Below are positions 54,901-60,469 of a stretch of DNA of 64,000 nt, piece after piece. The stretch covers positions 8,110,983 to 8,174,982 of the forward strand of contig NC_058337.1 of assembly GCF_905475395.1 (NCBI RefSeq), given 5' to 3'. Numbering within the stretch: the first letter of the stretch is position 1; each line of letters begins with the position of its first letter. Origin of the DNA: Chrysoperla carnea. Its lineage: Eukaryota > Arthropoda > Insecta > Neuroptera > Chrysopidae. Below the pieces are notes generated by a model. It saw nothing but the letters and a program-made list of their open reading frames with translations, did not search any database and was not told the origin of the DNA. The position numbers were made by a program, and so were the translations under genes.

Positions 54901-57255
54901 TAACCTTTAAAAGCGACAGGCTAAGAATAGGTTAAGTGGTAAAAGGAATCCTACACGTAAACAAATATCATAAAAAGGACGGTTTTATTTCGGTCAGTGT
55001 TGGAAGTAAAGAAATCAGAAACTGAAATCTGTAAAATAACAACAAAAATTTAAATCCATAACCAGTGTGGAGGTAGACTTTGCTAAAGTCTACCGGGGAG
55101 GACTTCAAATGACATTTAGTATTATTTCAGTATTCTCGACCATTTTCCAGTTTTTTAAATTATCCAATTTTGTTTATTTTTAGCGTATGAAAGTGGATTT
55201 GATATAACATTAAAATTAAAAACGACAATTTTTACATCTAATGTACCATCAAATACTATATCATAATACCAAAAACAATTCAAAAGAAATTTTTGAAAAA
55301 CAAAAAAATAATGATCAGAAGGCATCTTATATAAATGTTTTTGTTTTTTAAAGTTTGTTTTTATTTTTGTTTTTAAGCTCTCTTTTCAAGCTCTTATATT
55401 AAACATAGTCTACATAGAATATTTCAATAATTAAATTAGCCATTTGCTTATTTTCACTTGTTATAATTTTATGATTGTAAAAATAGGTAACCTTTAATTT
55501 TTTTTTTGAATATGACTTCAAAGCGATAAGTGGCAAACTTTGAACTTACAAAATGACATTTGGGAGTCAATAAAAAAGTTCAGTATGAACGGGTGTTTAT
55601 TTGTCATTAAGTCTTGGAAGTTAATTTCCTAAGATAAAAGGACTATTGTGAGTAGAAATGGTTAAAACTACCAACAAGATAATATTAATTTTACATTTGC
55701 TTTTGATCAACACGGAAACACTGGCCTCACTGCGCTTTAGTAACATGCCGTAGGTAGTGTTGATCGTTTAGTTCAACACATGACTAATCATTTAGTTTAC
55801 CTACATGGATGGATTCCAGTTGCAGAAACAATAAATGGTTTTAGTGCAAAGTGAGTGGGTTTGGGCCTTGCTCCTTTGCACATGTTTGATCTATTATATC
55901 TTAAAAATAAAATCAAGTTATAAACTGAAAGCCAAGCCCCCCCCCCCTCCCCAGTACAAAATCGCGCTCTTAATAGTATGAAAACAAGAAAAAATCTTCA
56001 TCTGAAATTGTTATGATAAGTAAAATCGTCATTGCAGTCTAAGATTAAAGAGGTCCTCCGACTGTTTTGAACTTGATTTTATTAAAACTATTTTGGGGTT
56101 ATAATTCCTTGACAAGGTATAGACAATATATATATTTTTGAAAAGTACTAATTACGCCCTTTCATTTGATACCTAACACGGTACCACTTAATTAAAATTT
56201 GCTTGTAGTTCATAACTGTATGTTCTCTAGTGGGCGCCATAATCAATACAATGTGAAGTCACATAGCCTATGGCCAGCGGATGATTAAGGACGATTCGCT
56301 TTCAACGATACCTAATTTGTCAAATTTTGATAGTTGCAGAGTTAGGAAGAAACAGATACCGATACATACATACCGGTCAAACACATAAACCTCACCGTCG
56401 TAGGGGTAAAATATCACTATGAACATTCTGTAGTATTTTCAGTATAGATAAGACATTTATTTATATAATTATTTTAAATATAAAATATAACAACGCCCTA
56501 TACAATAATGTAGATTTGCAATATTATAAATATGTATTAAAAAACAACCCGTGTTAGATTCGACATTTAGCAATATTAATAACTTTCTGATTAAAAAAAT
56601 TATTATTTTGGTTATTAAATTATTGTCAAATTTAAAAATCTACAACTATGCTTATGATAAATATTTTCATTTTATTAATAATACCAGTAATCCGCCGACG
56701 TCGCTGGACAATTTCACCTTAAATAACAAAGACTACCACAGCATTCACTTCCCTTGCCCTCATTTATCTCCTCTTTTGTTCACAATTTCATGAGTTGTAA
56801 GTTTTTGGTGCGGAACTCTTGCAGTCCATGTTACTTCTTACTTACAAAAATTCAAACCCTTCAACCACCTTAGGAGTTACATTTCCAAAACCGCTCTTAG
56901 CGTTTACATGGCAAAATGAGTAAGTTTGTGAAATTTCAAGTCCTTAGAGCGCATAGTTTAAGAGATATCATTATGATGAATCAGTCAGTCAGGGGTATTT
57001 CGCTTATATAGGACTGCCATCTCGGTCATGTCTATCATGTGTGCAGTGAGAGAGGGAACTTCAGTCAAATTTCGTCATATTTAATTTATTTCAACTTTAT
57101 CCAAAATATAATTATGAAGTAATATGAATATATTAGAAATTTTCACACTTGGTCCATCATCATTGACTCGAACAAAACGAACAAACAAGATATTTCTGTA
57201 CGAACGTGACTCAAATAGAACGAATAAAAAAGTTTTACAACTTACTTCTTTTCAT
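23888..57255 (-). CDS. Animal haem peroxidase (chorion peroxidase / peroxidase-like), 13-14 exons
   Basis: A secreted or luminal haem peroxidase that oxidises substrates with hydrogen peroxide; insect relatives cross-link chorion or cuticle proteins. Thirteen exons from 52403 to 23888 join in frame with GT-AG introns (2252 nt). A candidate 10-nt first exon at 57255 gives 753 residues. Numbering from that ATG: distal block WGQFMDHD at 231-238 (haem-linked D236, distal H237), calcium-site-like LTGVIDANTVYG at 313-324, IRVNE at 382-386 (R383, E386), REHNRLA at 399-405, proximal H487 in YRFGHSLL, NMQRGREFG near 558, DVDLWSGG near 620, GDRFWYE and the C-terminal IDLSKW. The usual GD before IR is GE here. 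No frameshift or stop. Introns are long and full of repeats. Exons: 52403-52232, 40849-40773, 33298-33208, 31656-31465, 30293-30097, 30037-29864, 29414-29336, 29217-29072, 28112-27871, 27811-27679, 26656-26326, 25417-25139, 24026-23888. Confidence 0.93.
25139..25417 (-). CDS. Peroxidase exon: DLWSGG to iron-domain C-terminal helix
   Basis: 279 nt, phase fits its neighbours. Contains DVDLWSGGVSERAVPG, LGPTFACIIATQFSYSRRGD, FWYELPNQ and RLICDNTDLIDTIQ. All are conserved blocks of animal haem peroxidases. Confidence 0.95.
25459..25632 (+). repeat. Dispersed repeat shared with 49762-49931
   Basis: TTGGAACTATGTTCCTTATC and GCAGCTTGCCATT recur at both loci in the same order over about 170 bp. A short inverted relative is at 26243-26272. 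Intronic. Confidence 0.75.
26326..26656 (-). CDS. Peroxidase exon with NMQRGREFG block
   Basis: 331 nt between TTACAG and GTAAGT. Encodes RLSDLIRRPYDLYR, a helical QVAQAMDDSITQEV region, SFNMQRGREFGLPGYMEY and FEELFGSM. The N.QRGR(D/E) block lies on the proximal side of the haem. Confidence 0.95.
26876..27181. repeat. Imperfect inverted repeat (foldback) in peroxidase intron
   Basis: Left arm 26876-27001 and right arm 27074-27181 are reverse complements with a few gaps (CTAAATTTGCTACAAT against its complement; GACAGAATATTGCAAAAA in both arms). The loop is about 70 bp. Related text, one arm only, recurs at about 32840-33000. Confidence 0.85.
27679..27811 (-). CDS. Peroxidase exon with proximal histidine
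   Basis: 133 nt, in phase. Encodes GYWDGYDPTVNPDVIDAFAA and AAYRFGHSLLP. The histidine in RFGHS is the proximal haem ligand of the family (H487 in the proposed numbering). Confidence 0.96.
27871..28112 (-). CDS. Peroxidase exon with IRVNE and REHNRLA
   Basis: 242 nt, in phase. Encodes EIRVNEQLVLTCMHTLLARE, HNRLATGLAQVNPHW, LFQEARRINIAIVQHITYNE and FLPILLG. Arginine and glutamate of IRVNE correspond to haem-pocket residues R239 and E242 of myeloperoxidase. The preceding D of GD is E here. Confidence 0.96.
28312..28795 (+). repeat. Dispersed repeat shared with 40197-40672
   Basis: AAGGATGTACGAGC opens both copies and a second partial start AAGGATGTATGAGC is at 28615. AGTAGGCATATTTAACATTG and CATTCATGAAGT are also shared in order. 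About 480 bp, intronic, no ORF. Confidence 0.75.
29072..29217 (-). CDS. Peroxidase exon: LRTGYGG to FEAG
   Basis: 146 nt, in phase. Encodes KLRTGYGGLLRMNPVFSEYG, LPLKLDIPDEGC and RSMFCFEAG, which leads into the IRVNE block. The cysteine spacing is typical of the family. Confidence 0.95.
29336..29414 (-). CDS. Peroxidase exon with calcium-site-like motif
   Basis: 79 nt, in phase. Encodes SRNPFNTLTGVIDANTVYG and EKFA. The family motif is LT.(F/V)(V/I)DAS.VYG; the serine ligand position is asparagine here. Confidence 0.94.
29454..29530 (+). repeat. INE-1-like repeat, left-end fragment
   Basis: TTATACCATGTATATATGAA and TTTTAGTCCCAAGTTTGTAA match the left end of copies at 8879 and 44881. The rest of the element is absent. 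Intronic. Confidence 0.75.
29864..30037 (-). CDS. Peroxidase exon, cysteine-rich segment
   Basis: 174 nt, in phase. Encodes PINRNDPEECCHRPPHLKHP, CNEIYIPDDDYFYKLFNVKC and DFVRAFPGVRPGC. The C....C.(P/E)I.(V/I)P..D......C..F.R pattern is conserved in the family. Confidence 0.95.
30097..30293 (-). CDS. Peroxidase exon with distal haem-pocket motif
   Basis: 197 nt, in phase. Encodes PRISVTGNDLPLSRVVSRT, HDHAGTVMIIAWGQFMDHDY. Aspartate and histidine of DHD are the ester-linked and distal catalytic residues of animal haem peroxidases. Confidence 0.97.
30476..31032. repeat. Long inverted repeat (foldback), about 245-280 bp arms
   Basis: AGCCTACTACAAATTG at 30476 pairs with CAATTTGTAGTAGGCT ending at 31032. 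TTTGTCCAGTTTTTACAT near the loop pairs with ATGTAAAAACTGGACAAA. Arms 30476-30720 and 30754-31032 with a loop of about 33 bp. No ORF. In the intron between peroxidase exons 31465 and 30293. Confidence 0.9.
31465..31656 (-). CDS. Peroxidase exon: start of catalytic domain
   Basis: 192 nt, in phase. Encodes YGLSYEEIEKGLPLIDTSK, CRPGKYRRFDGLCTNLEQP and WGAANQPFQ. The YR.(F/I)DG.C.NL..P.WG block begins the haem-peroxidase domain. Confidence 0.96.
32389..32540. repeat. Near-perfect hairpin of two Penelope-like ends
   Basis: Arms 32389-32460 and 32468-32540 are reverse complements with small differences. Each arm contains ACTACTTGGTAGTCGAAATA, the kind of hairpin-plus-CGAAA end found in Penelope-like elements, and TCCTAGATCA / TGATCTAGGA at the outer side. 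Penelope origin is inference. Confidence 0.8.
32695..33105. repeat. Two direct copies of a 110-bp repeat
   Basis: GTTGCGTTCGACGCTC...CACAAACTTGGATTATTCATT at about 32707-32750 recurs with few changes at about 33002-33050, each followed by ACAAGT and CGGGATTTGA-type text. The first copy also pairs with an inverted relative at 32625-32690 (TGGATTATCCAAGTTTTTGA). Confidence 0.7.
33208..33298 (-). CDS. Peroxidase exon, propeptide-like region
   Basis: 91 nt, in phase. Encodes IAQQKGEWKPEEVATVGELL and DISIQLAR, an amphipathic segment N-terminal to the catalytic domain. Confidence 0.92.
33889..34923. mobile_element. Foldback element with about 315-bp terminal inverted repeats
   Basis: Arms 33889-34202 and 34607-34923 are near-identical reverse complements. 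The outer end reads TATAC.GGGTGTTCC on both sides, suggesting a TA target as in Tc1/mariner-type elements. The two open frames inside the arms (34048-34305 and its mirror 34761-34576, both MKKSNGN.YFFLQIWILQKK) are mirror images of one sequence and so are not genes. The 400-bp core is A-rich without ORF. In the intron between exons 40773 and 33298. Confidence 0.93.
34924..35610. other. No recognised feature; intronic
   Basis: AT-rich intron sequence without repeats I recognise. Confidence 0.4.
35611..35908 (-). mobile_element. tRNA-derived SINE, copy 1
   Basis: The minus strand opens with GCCTAAGTGGCCGAGCGGTC, a class-II tRNA (Leu/Ser-like) 5' end with a good A box, and GGGCTCGAATCC (35843-35832), a B box. 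The body continues to CGGAGGTTAAACCCCATTA and an ATTATATTAA-type tail. Body and tail match the copy at 39605-39794. This copy has an extra 75 bp that includes a perfect 12-bp inverted repeat (CCACCCACATCA). Confidence 0.85.
36246..36362 (+). repeat. INE-1-like repeat, internal fragment
   Basis: AAACCGTTAGAGATAGAACA and ACAACTTTTGTTTGAAACA match the middle of the full copies at 8879 and 44881. Neither end is present. Confidence 0.75.
37140..37300 (+). repeat. Penelope-like terminal remnant
   Basis: GCTACTGACGATGATTGC followed by GCAATCGAAATATCG resembles, on the opposite strand, the end of the Penelope-like element at 1985-2045 (TGCTACTGAAGAGGATTGCC). No coding part remains. Confidence 0.45.
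37373..39200. other. No recognised gene; intronic
   Basis: AT-rich, with a C-run at 38083-38093. Around 38825-39055 the composition rises and GTAAAC follows AAGAAGAG, but I cannot support an exon. Confidence 0.4.
39215..40050 (+). pseudogene. Jockey-like LINE reverse transcriptase fragment, split by a SINE
   Basis: Plus-strand frames carry ISGQRMPYANTVKYLYMILH (39410-39475), corresponding to the INN..IP....VKYLG..LD block of Jockey-clade reverse transcriptases, then a KYRK-type segment with LHWLLG near 39545, and ENKILIY just before 39604. After the SINE the protein resumes with HVWTYGIQLWSC (39818-39853) and, in a shifted frame, NIIQTFQKRLRAIVDT and HHKNLRVALITEMI (39870-39990). Order and spacing match the region after the YADD catalytic box. 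The catalytic domain itself is absent and several stops are present: a dead 5'-truncated copy in a peroxidase intron. Confidence 0.78.
39605..39794 (-). mobile_element. tRNA-derived SINE, copy 2, inserted in the LINE
   Basis: The minus strand starts CCGGCTCAGTGGTCGTGCG (A-box region), has GGACTCGAATCC (B box) and ends in GGAGGTAAAACCCCATTATT and a (TTATTG)-like tail. It is flanked by TTAATATATAAC (39593-39604) and TTAATTTATAAAC (39795-39807), a likely target-site duplication. Shorter body than copy 1. Confidence 0.83.
40197..40672 (+). repeat. Dispersed repeat shared with 28312-28795
   Basis: Same order of blocks as at 28312 (AAGGATGTACGAGCGCCAGG, AGTAGGCATATTTAACATTG, CATTCATGAAGTAATAACAA). 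It ends about 100 bp before peroxidase exon 40849-40773. Confidence 0.75.
40773..40849 (-). CDS. Peroxidase exon with CITYDAINAAY
   Basis: 77 nt between TTTCAG and GTAAGT, in phase with both neighbours. Encodes PYHTGQTCITYDAINAAYID and ARKRI. A C..YDA(I/V)..AY..AR helix precedes the catalytic domain in insect peroxidases. Confidence 0.93.
41130..41620. repeat. GC-richer tandem repeat, about 222-bp period
   Basis: TGATTTGAATTCATCCGGG begins at 41291 and at 41513; the following 105 bp are nearly identical in both. CCGGGCCGGGTCCGG and related GGCC words occur throughout, also upstream at 41145-41220. The base composition is clearly unlike the surrounding intron. Origin unknown (satellite-like or part of a larger mobile element). 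Confidence 0.8.
41621..44880. other. Long intron stretch without recognised gene
   Basis: AT-rich. Holds a TA dinucleotide run (42887-42933), poly-T runs (41671-41690, 43105-43125) and a GC-richer segment at 44565-44625. The open frame at 44267-44488 shows no domain. Confidence 0.5.
42887..42933. repeat. (TA)n microsatellite
   Basis: About 23 uninterrupted TA units inside the largest peroxidase intron. Confidence 0.97.
44881..45513 (+). mobile_element. INE-1/Helentron-like element, copy B
   Basis: Full-length: starts TTATACCATGTATATATGAA, includes GTCCGTCCGTCTGTGGTC (45018-45035), CTATACATGGTAT (45460-45472) and ends TTTTCACTTGTTATA. The 12-bp inverted repeat ATACCATGTATA / TATACATGGTAT is exact. 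Confidence 0.8.
45724..46253 (+). mobile_element. INE-1/Helentron-like element, copy C
   Basis: Starts TATACCATGTATATATGAA, has a shortened GTCTGTCTGTC block (45855-45870) and ends CTACATGGTATTTCATC...TTTTCATTTG. Copy D follows without a gap. Confidence 0.8.
46254..46750 (+). mobile_element. INE-1/Helentron-like element, copy D (truncated left end)
   Basis: Begins within the left-end region (GGTATACTAAGTTTAGTGCC) and carries the GTCTGTCAGTCTGTC block, TTGTAAACCCTTAGAGATGG and the GTGACAGAGTAATCAACA region; the right end is degraded. Head-to-tail with copy C. Confidence 0.75.
46751..48555. other. Intronic, no recognised gene
   Basis: AT-rich. Contains one small dispersed repeat (47724-47812). 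Open frames are short and featureless. Confidence 0.45.
47724..47812 (+). repeat. Dispersed repeat, inverted relative to 19808-19890
   Basis: ATAGAGAACGCGAAGG and TAGCCTGTAAGTGCATGCGA correspond to the complement of the locus near 19850. Confidence 0.65.
48560..49036 (+). mobile_element. Helitron-like non-autonomous repeat
   Basis: After a GATA microsatellite (48565-48592) comes CACTCATCACGATATCTCTG and, at the far end, GTTGCCCAGCAAAGCGGG and GGGCGGGTAACAGCTAGTT. A CTAGT-type 3' end preceded by GC-rich text fits Helitron termini. No replicase is encoded. Related to 22210-23160. Confidence 0.55.
49762..49931 (+). repeat. Dispersed repeat shared with 25459-25632
   Basis: Same orientation and order of blocks as the copy at 25459; intronic in the same gene. 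Confidence 0.75.
50846..51150. mobile_element. Possible pogo/Tigger-like MITE
   Basis: TA followed by CAGTCAAACC at 50846 and repeated (T)AAG.GAGA words (GTAAGAGAGA, GTAAGCGAGA, CTATAAGTGAGA, CTCTAAGTGAGA) recall termini and subterminal repeats of Tigger-type MITEs. The right end (CTCTCTTAACCAGATT near 51145) does not match well, so the boundaries are uncertain. Confidence 0.4.
51151..52231. other. Intronic, no recognised gene
   Basis: AT-rich without motifs. The plus-strand open frame at 51861-52064 shows no homology. Confidence 0.45.
52232..52403 (-). CDS. Peroxidase exon encoding signal-peptide core and N-terminus
   Basis: 172 nt after TTGTTACAG, before GTAAGT. The only frame in phase with the next exon starts with a split codon and then GALTIALISISGSNVNGLQY, a hydrophobic run suited to a signal peptide core, followed by a polar N-terminal region with one cysteine (SGSGCALLLNGG). 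There is no ATG in frame, so at least one more 5' exon is needed. Confidence 0.87.
52727..53960. repeat. Long inverted repeat (foldback), roughly 500-600 bp arms
   Basis: Left arm 52727-53335 and right arm about 53465-53960 are imperfect reverse complements along their whole length: outer ends TACCTGGAAAGTTTTTCGGG and CCCGGAAAACTTTCCAGGTA, inner blocks CCAATTTACTTTA and TAAAGTAAATTGG. The centre is a poly-A/poly-T tract. No ORF. It lies just upstream of the second peroxidase exon. Confidence 0.92.
53961..57245. other. No recognised gene; intron 1 if the candidate first exon is right
   Basis: AT-rich; contains an INE-1 right-end fragment, a C-run (55939-55950) and short microsatellites (54758-54772). 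Confidence 0.45.
55405..55466 (+). repeat. INE-1-like repeat, right-end fragment
   Basis: TATTTCAATAATTAAATTAG and TTTTCACTTGTTATA correspond to the last 55 bases of copy B (to 45513). Confidence 0.65.
57246..57255 (-). CDS. Candidate first coding exon of the peroxidase
   Basis: The minus strand reads ATGAAAAGAA then GTAAGT. Joined to the exon at 52403 it gives MKRR followed by GALTIALISISG, a basic n-region plus hydrophobic core as in a signal peptide, with correct splice phase. Only 10 coding bases are involved, so a chance match cannot be excluded. An alternative start in another upstream exon is possible. Confidence 0.35.
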
Positions 57256-57345
57256 GATACCAACAAAATGAAGAGTCCTATAAACACTAAAATCATGAAC
57301 AAAATTAATTCTCACTACTCTAGTTGCTGAGGTCAAATCCATCAT

Positions 57346-57500
57346 GGTGGCGATTCAGCAATCATAATGCTAAATTCTGCTATTTCAATCCTGACCACGC
57401 GGTGACGCGGCAAAATTTTCAAAAACCCGGCCGCCCTGCAAAATCTTCTAAGCCCGTCACTGCCGAGCGAGGCCCGTGCAAGTGGCAACCCTAACCTTAT
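57346..57500. other. GC-richer segment of unknown origin
   Basis: 57400-57500 has CACGCGGTGACGCGGC, CCCGGCCGCCCTGC and CGAGCGAGGCCCGTG, unlike its surroundings. No ORF and no repeat partner in this window. Possibly the end of a mobile element. Confidence 0.35.
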
Positions 57501-59805
57501 ATATACTTAGATGAATGATAGAATTTAGGCTTTCTTTTTCCTATATTTTTTACAAAACTGCACAAATAGTTTATTTTAAAATTGATAAAATAATTTGTTC
57601 AGATTTTCGCGAGTTATCAAGCGACAAAACCAAGAAACACACACACACAAATATACATACATACATACATTTAAGATAAAAAAAATTTTCATATCGATGT
57701 TCAGGGTGAAAACAAAAATTTTCTATCAGAAAGCTAAAAATTGATAGCTATAATATAAATGAGTGTAGCGGTTCACTATGGTCCTCCAATAATTACAAAC
57801 AGCCTAGCCGCGACTGGCCGGTACGCTGTCAAGTAAAATTATATAGAAATAAATACTGTAGTGCAGCTTGCCTTACAAGTTACTTGTTTGGTTGACATAA
57901 ATAAAAAATTAAAAACAATAAATTAACTATTATGAAAGTTGACCGAGTTTTTGTTTTATTATTATCATTATTTTAATGTTATTATTATTTGCAAAAATAA
58001 ATGTATAAAAAGAATTTGTTTACACACTGAATAAAAGATTTTATTTGAATAGTCTTGTAATCTAATCATCATCCAGCTATCTATTCTACTCCTTATAAAA
58101 GAAATTATGCATTTCATTAACAACTTTTACTTCTTTATACCTACGTCATGTCACATGGGCCATGTCATTGTTAACAATATGCATTATCGAATTATCGAAT
58201 AGTGATATAACTAGGACAAGAACTTTTTTTCCTATCTTTAACCTGGAATATTGTGTAAGTGATCAGATTCGTTATGAAATTCTGCCAAAATAATTTATTG
58301 TTATTATTTGAAAATTTCCAGACACACTACTAAATTCTACGAAAAAGAAAGACTTTTTTGGGAAGATTTAGGCTGAATTGCCATGAAACTGTTTCATCAA
58401 CTCTAGTTGCTTATGGAGAAATGGTTTCAAATCCTTTTAATTTTTTAATATTTTCTAAAAATTACTTCAACATAACCATATTTTTTTACTAACTTATATT
58501 GTTATATTGAAGTTTGTACACGAGAAAACCATCTGCCAATCATAATTTATAGTGTATTGACCAGTCTTGCCTTTTTTTAAATGAATGGCAGACTGTAAAA
58601 AGTTGTTCCATTTGTTTAACTGTTTAACTATGCGTTAATGCGTTATGCATCTTATTTTGTGCATTTTTCTGTTGCTGGTGGCGGTATATATGTCCCCTAT
58701 CATTGGCATACTGTAAAAAATTGTTTATTTCTTTCTATCACTTTCTGACAGTCTAATTGTCCGAATGCAATCATTAGTCTGTATATCTCTGTTTTGTGCA
58801 CCTTTATTGGTTAGAAATTGGCTAAAGCTCGATAGCCTAGAAAATAAAATTTAAAATCTGAAATATAGAATTCAGAATCTGGACCATTTATTTAATTTTT
58901 AATAATACAGTTTAAAATATATCGTATATGGATATGGATGAAATCTAGGATAATAGAGCAGCCGTTAGATAGAGTTGAGTGTGCAAACGTCTGGCCCGTA
59001 TTTGTCAATTATTTATTGTTTAGAAAAGCTTAAAGATTAATATTCCAGATTTTGCAGAAACCCTATTGTTCTTATTTTTGTATATACCCCCCTCTTCCAC
59101 AGAAATAGTTAAATGACAATTTTTTGAACCAAATAAAGCTATCCGAGTTTCTTTTTTGTGGTAATTTTACGTCAAAGAGGCTCCTTGTGATTTTTTCCGC
59201 AAGCTCACCGTTTTTGAGTTATTGCAGTTTAATGTTTGAGAAAACGTCAGAAAGGTAATTTTCGCTTGTAGAATTTTAAAACATTATTATTTATCTTGGT
59301 AACGAGTCCGCCTGCAAAGTTTCAGTTCGATTAGATCCCGGGAAAATTGTTAAAAATCGATCCAAAATTTTTTTTTCAGAAGGCAAGCAGACTCTACAAG
59401 TTAAAAGAATGGAAGAAATAAAAACGAACGGATATTTAATCAATTTAAAAATAATTCAGAATTTAATTTAAATAGTATTATACGCTGAGGGCATCGTATG
59501 GGCGATTATAGCGGACTTGAATAAAATTTATTTTTAGAATAATATTGTGAATTATAAATAAAATATTCTCATTTTAATTCTAAAAATAAAATATACAATG
59601 ACTGTATTTAGAAATTATAATAAAATCTACTGAACTAATTAGTTTTTGACATTTTGTTTTGTTAATGATATATATATTTAGTTTCTACCTACTATTATTT
59701 TAATCAAATATTTATTGAATAAGAATTCAAATTAATAGATATTCTATAATAGCAACTTGAGGGAAGCTGATCATTGGACCAAGCTATATATACATATAAT
59801 ACAAA
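57501..59805. other. No recognised gene
   Basis: AT-rich with a CA/TACA microsatellite (57640-57672). A stretch at 59190-59370 (AGTTTCAGTTCGATTAGATC) looks like a conserved piece of a non-autonomous repeat. Confidence 0.45.
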
Positions 59806-60300
59806 ACGTTGTGCATATGTCGAGCTAAGTTGGCTACATATGGAAAACATTTTTATTATAATGTTTACGAAAAAAATTTATTATTTATAAAAAGTTTTGC
59901 TTTCAAAAATATTAGCATTCAGCTATTCAATTTTGACATCAAATATACAGGGTGTCCACAAATTGAGAAAGTTCGATAGGAATGTTGATAGCCGTTTATA
60001 AATGTAGACCTTTTAGAATAGATAATAAGCGAAACGGTTCAATAATTCAATCCCGAGATATCAAGTAGTGTACTTACAAAATTTTGTAAAAAAACAATTA
60101 CATGTATGGAATGTGAAGTATGCGGATACGTTGAGGCAAAAACGAACTGAAGATAACTTTTTTTTATTTGCGTCAACAATAATATAGTAACGCAACGTAT
60201 GGAAAATAAATGTTCTGTATTAATTATTTAGTTATAAATGTTTCAAATTAGCAAATAAACATTTTAATTACGATGACTGGTTATTTTGCATAATTTAATT
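59806..60300 (+). mobile_element. Tc1/mariner-derived repeat, copy 2
   Basis: Collinear with 20510-20945 (GGCTACATATGGAA, ATACAGGGTGTCC, ACGTTGAGGCAAAAACGAAC, TTTCAAATTAGCAAATAAAC). The C-terminal transposase frame is broken by stops in this copy. Confidence 0.7.
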
Positions 60301-60331
60301 TGAAATTGAAGAGGTCTAAACATTCCCTTCG

Positions 60332-60460
60332 CTAACAATTGATACTTATTCCCTGCAATTGTTCTTTTACAAAATTGTTTAAATACACTCCTTTATATCC
60401 TGGGAATGCTTCTTGAATCGTTTCTCTTATTATCTGTTCAAAATTGCCCAAATTCCGTGT
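60332..60460 (-). pseudogene. Tc1/mariner transposase C-terminal fragment, inverted relative to copy 2
   Basis: The minus strand reads RNLGNFEQIIRETIQEAFPG, YKGVYLNNFVKEQL and a stop at 60332. It aligns with EQIIRERILEI...VFKQF at 20675-20750, and so lies tail-to-tail with the repeat at 59806-60300. Confidence 0.55.
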
Positions 60461-60469
60461 AATATCCAA

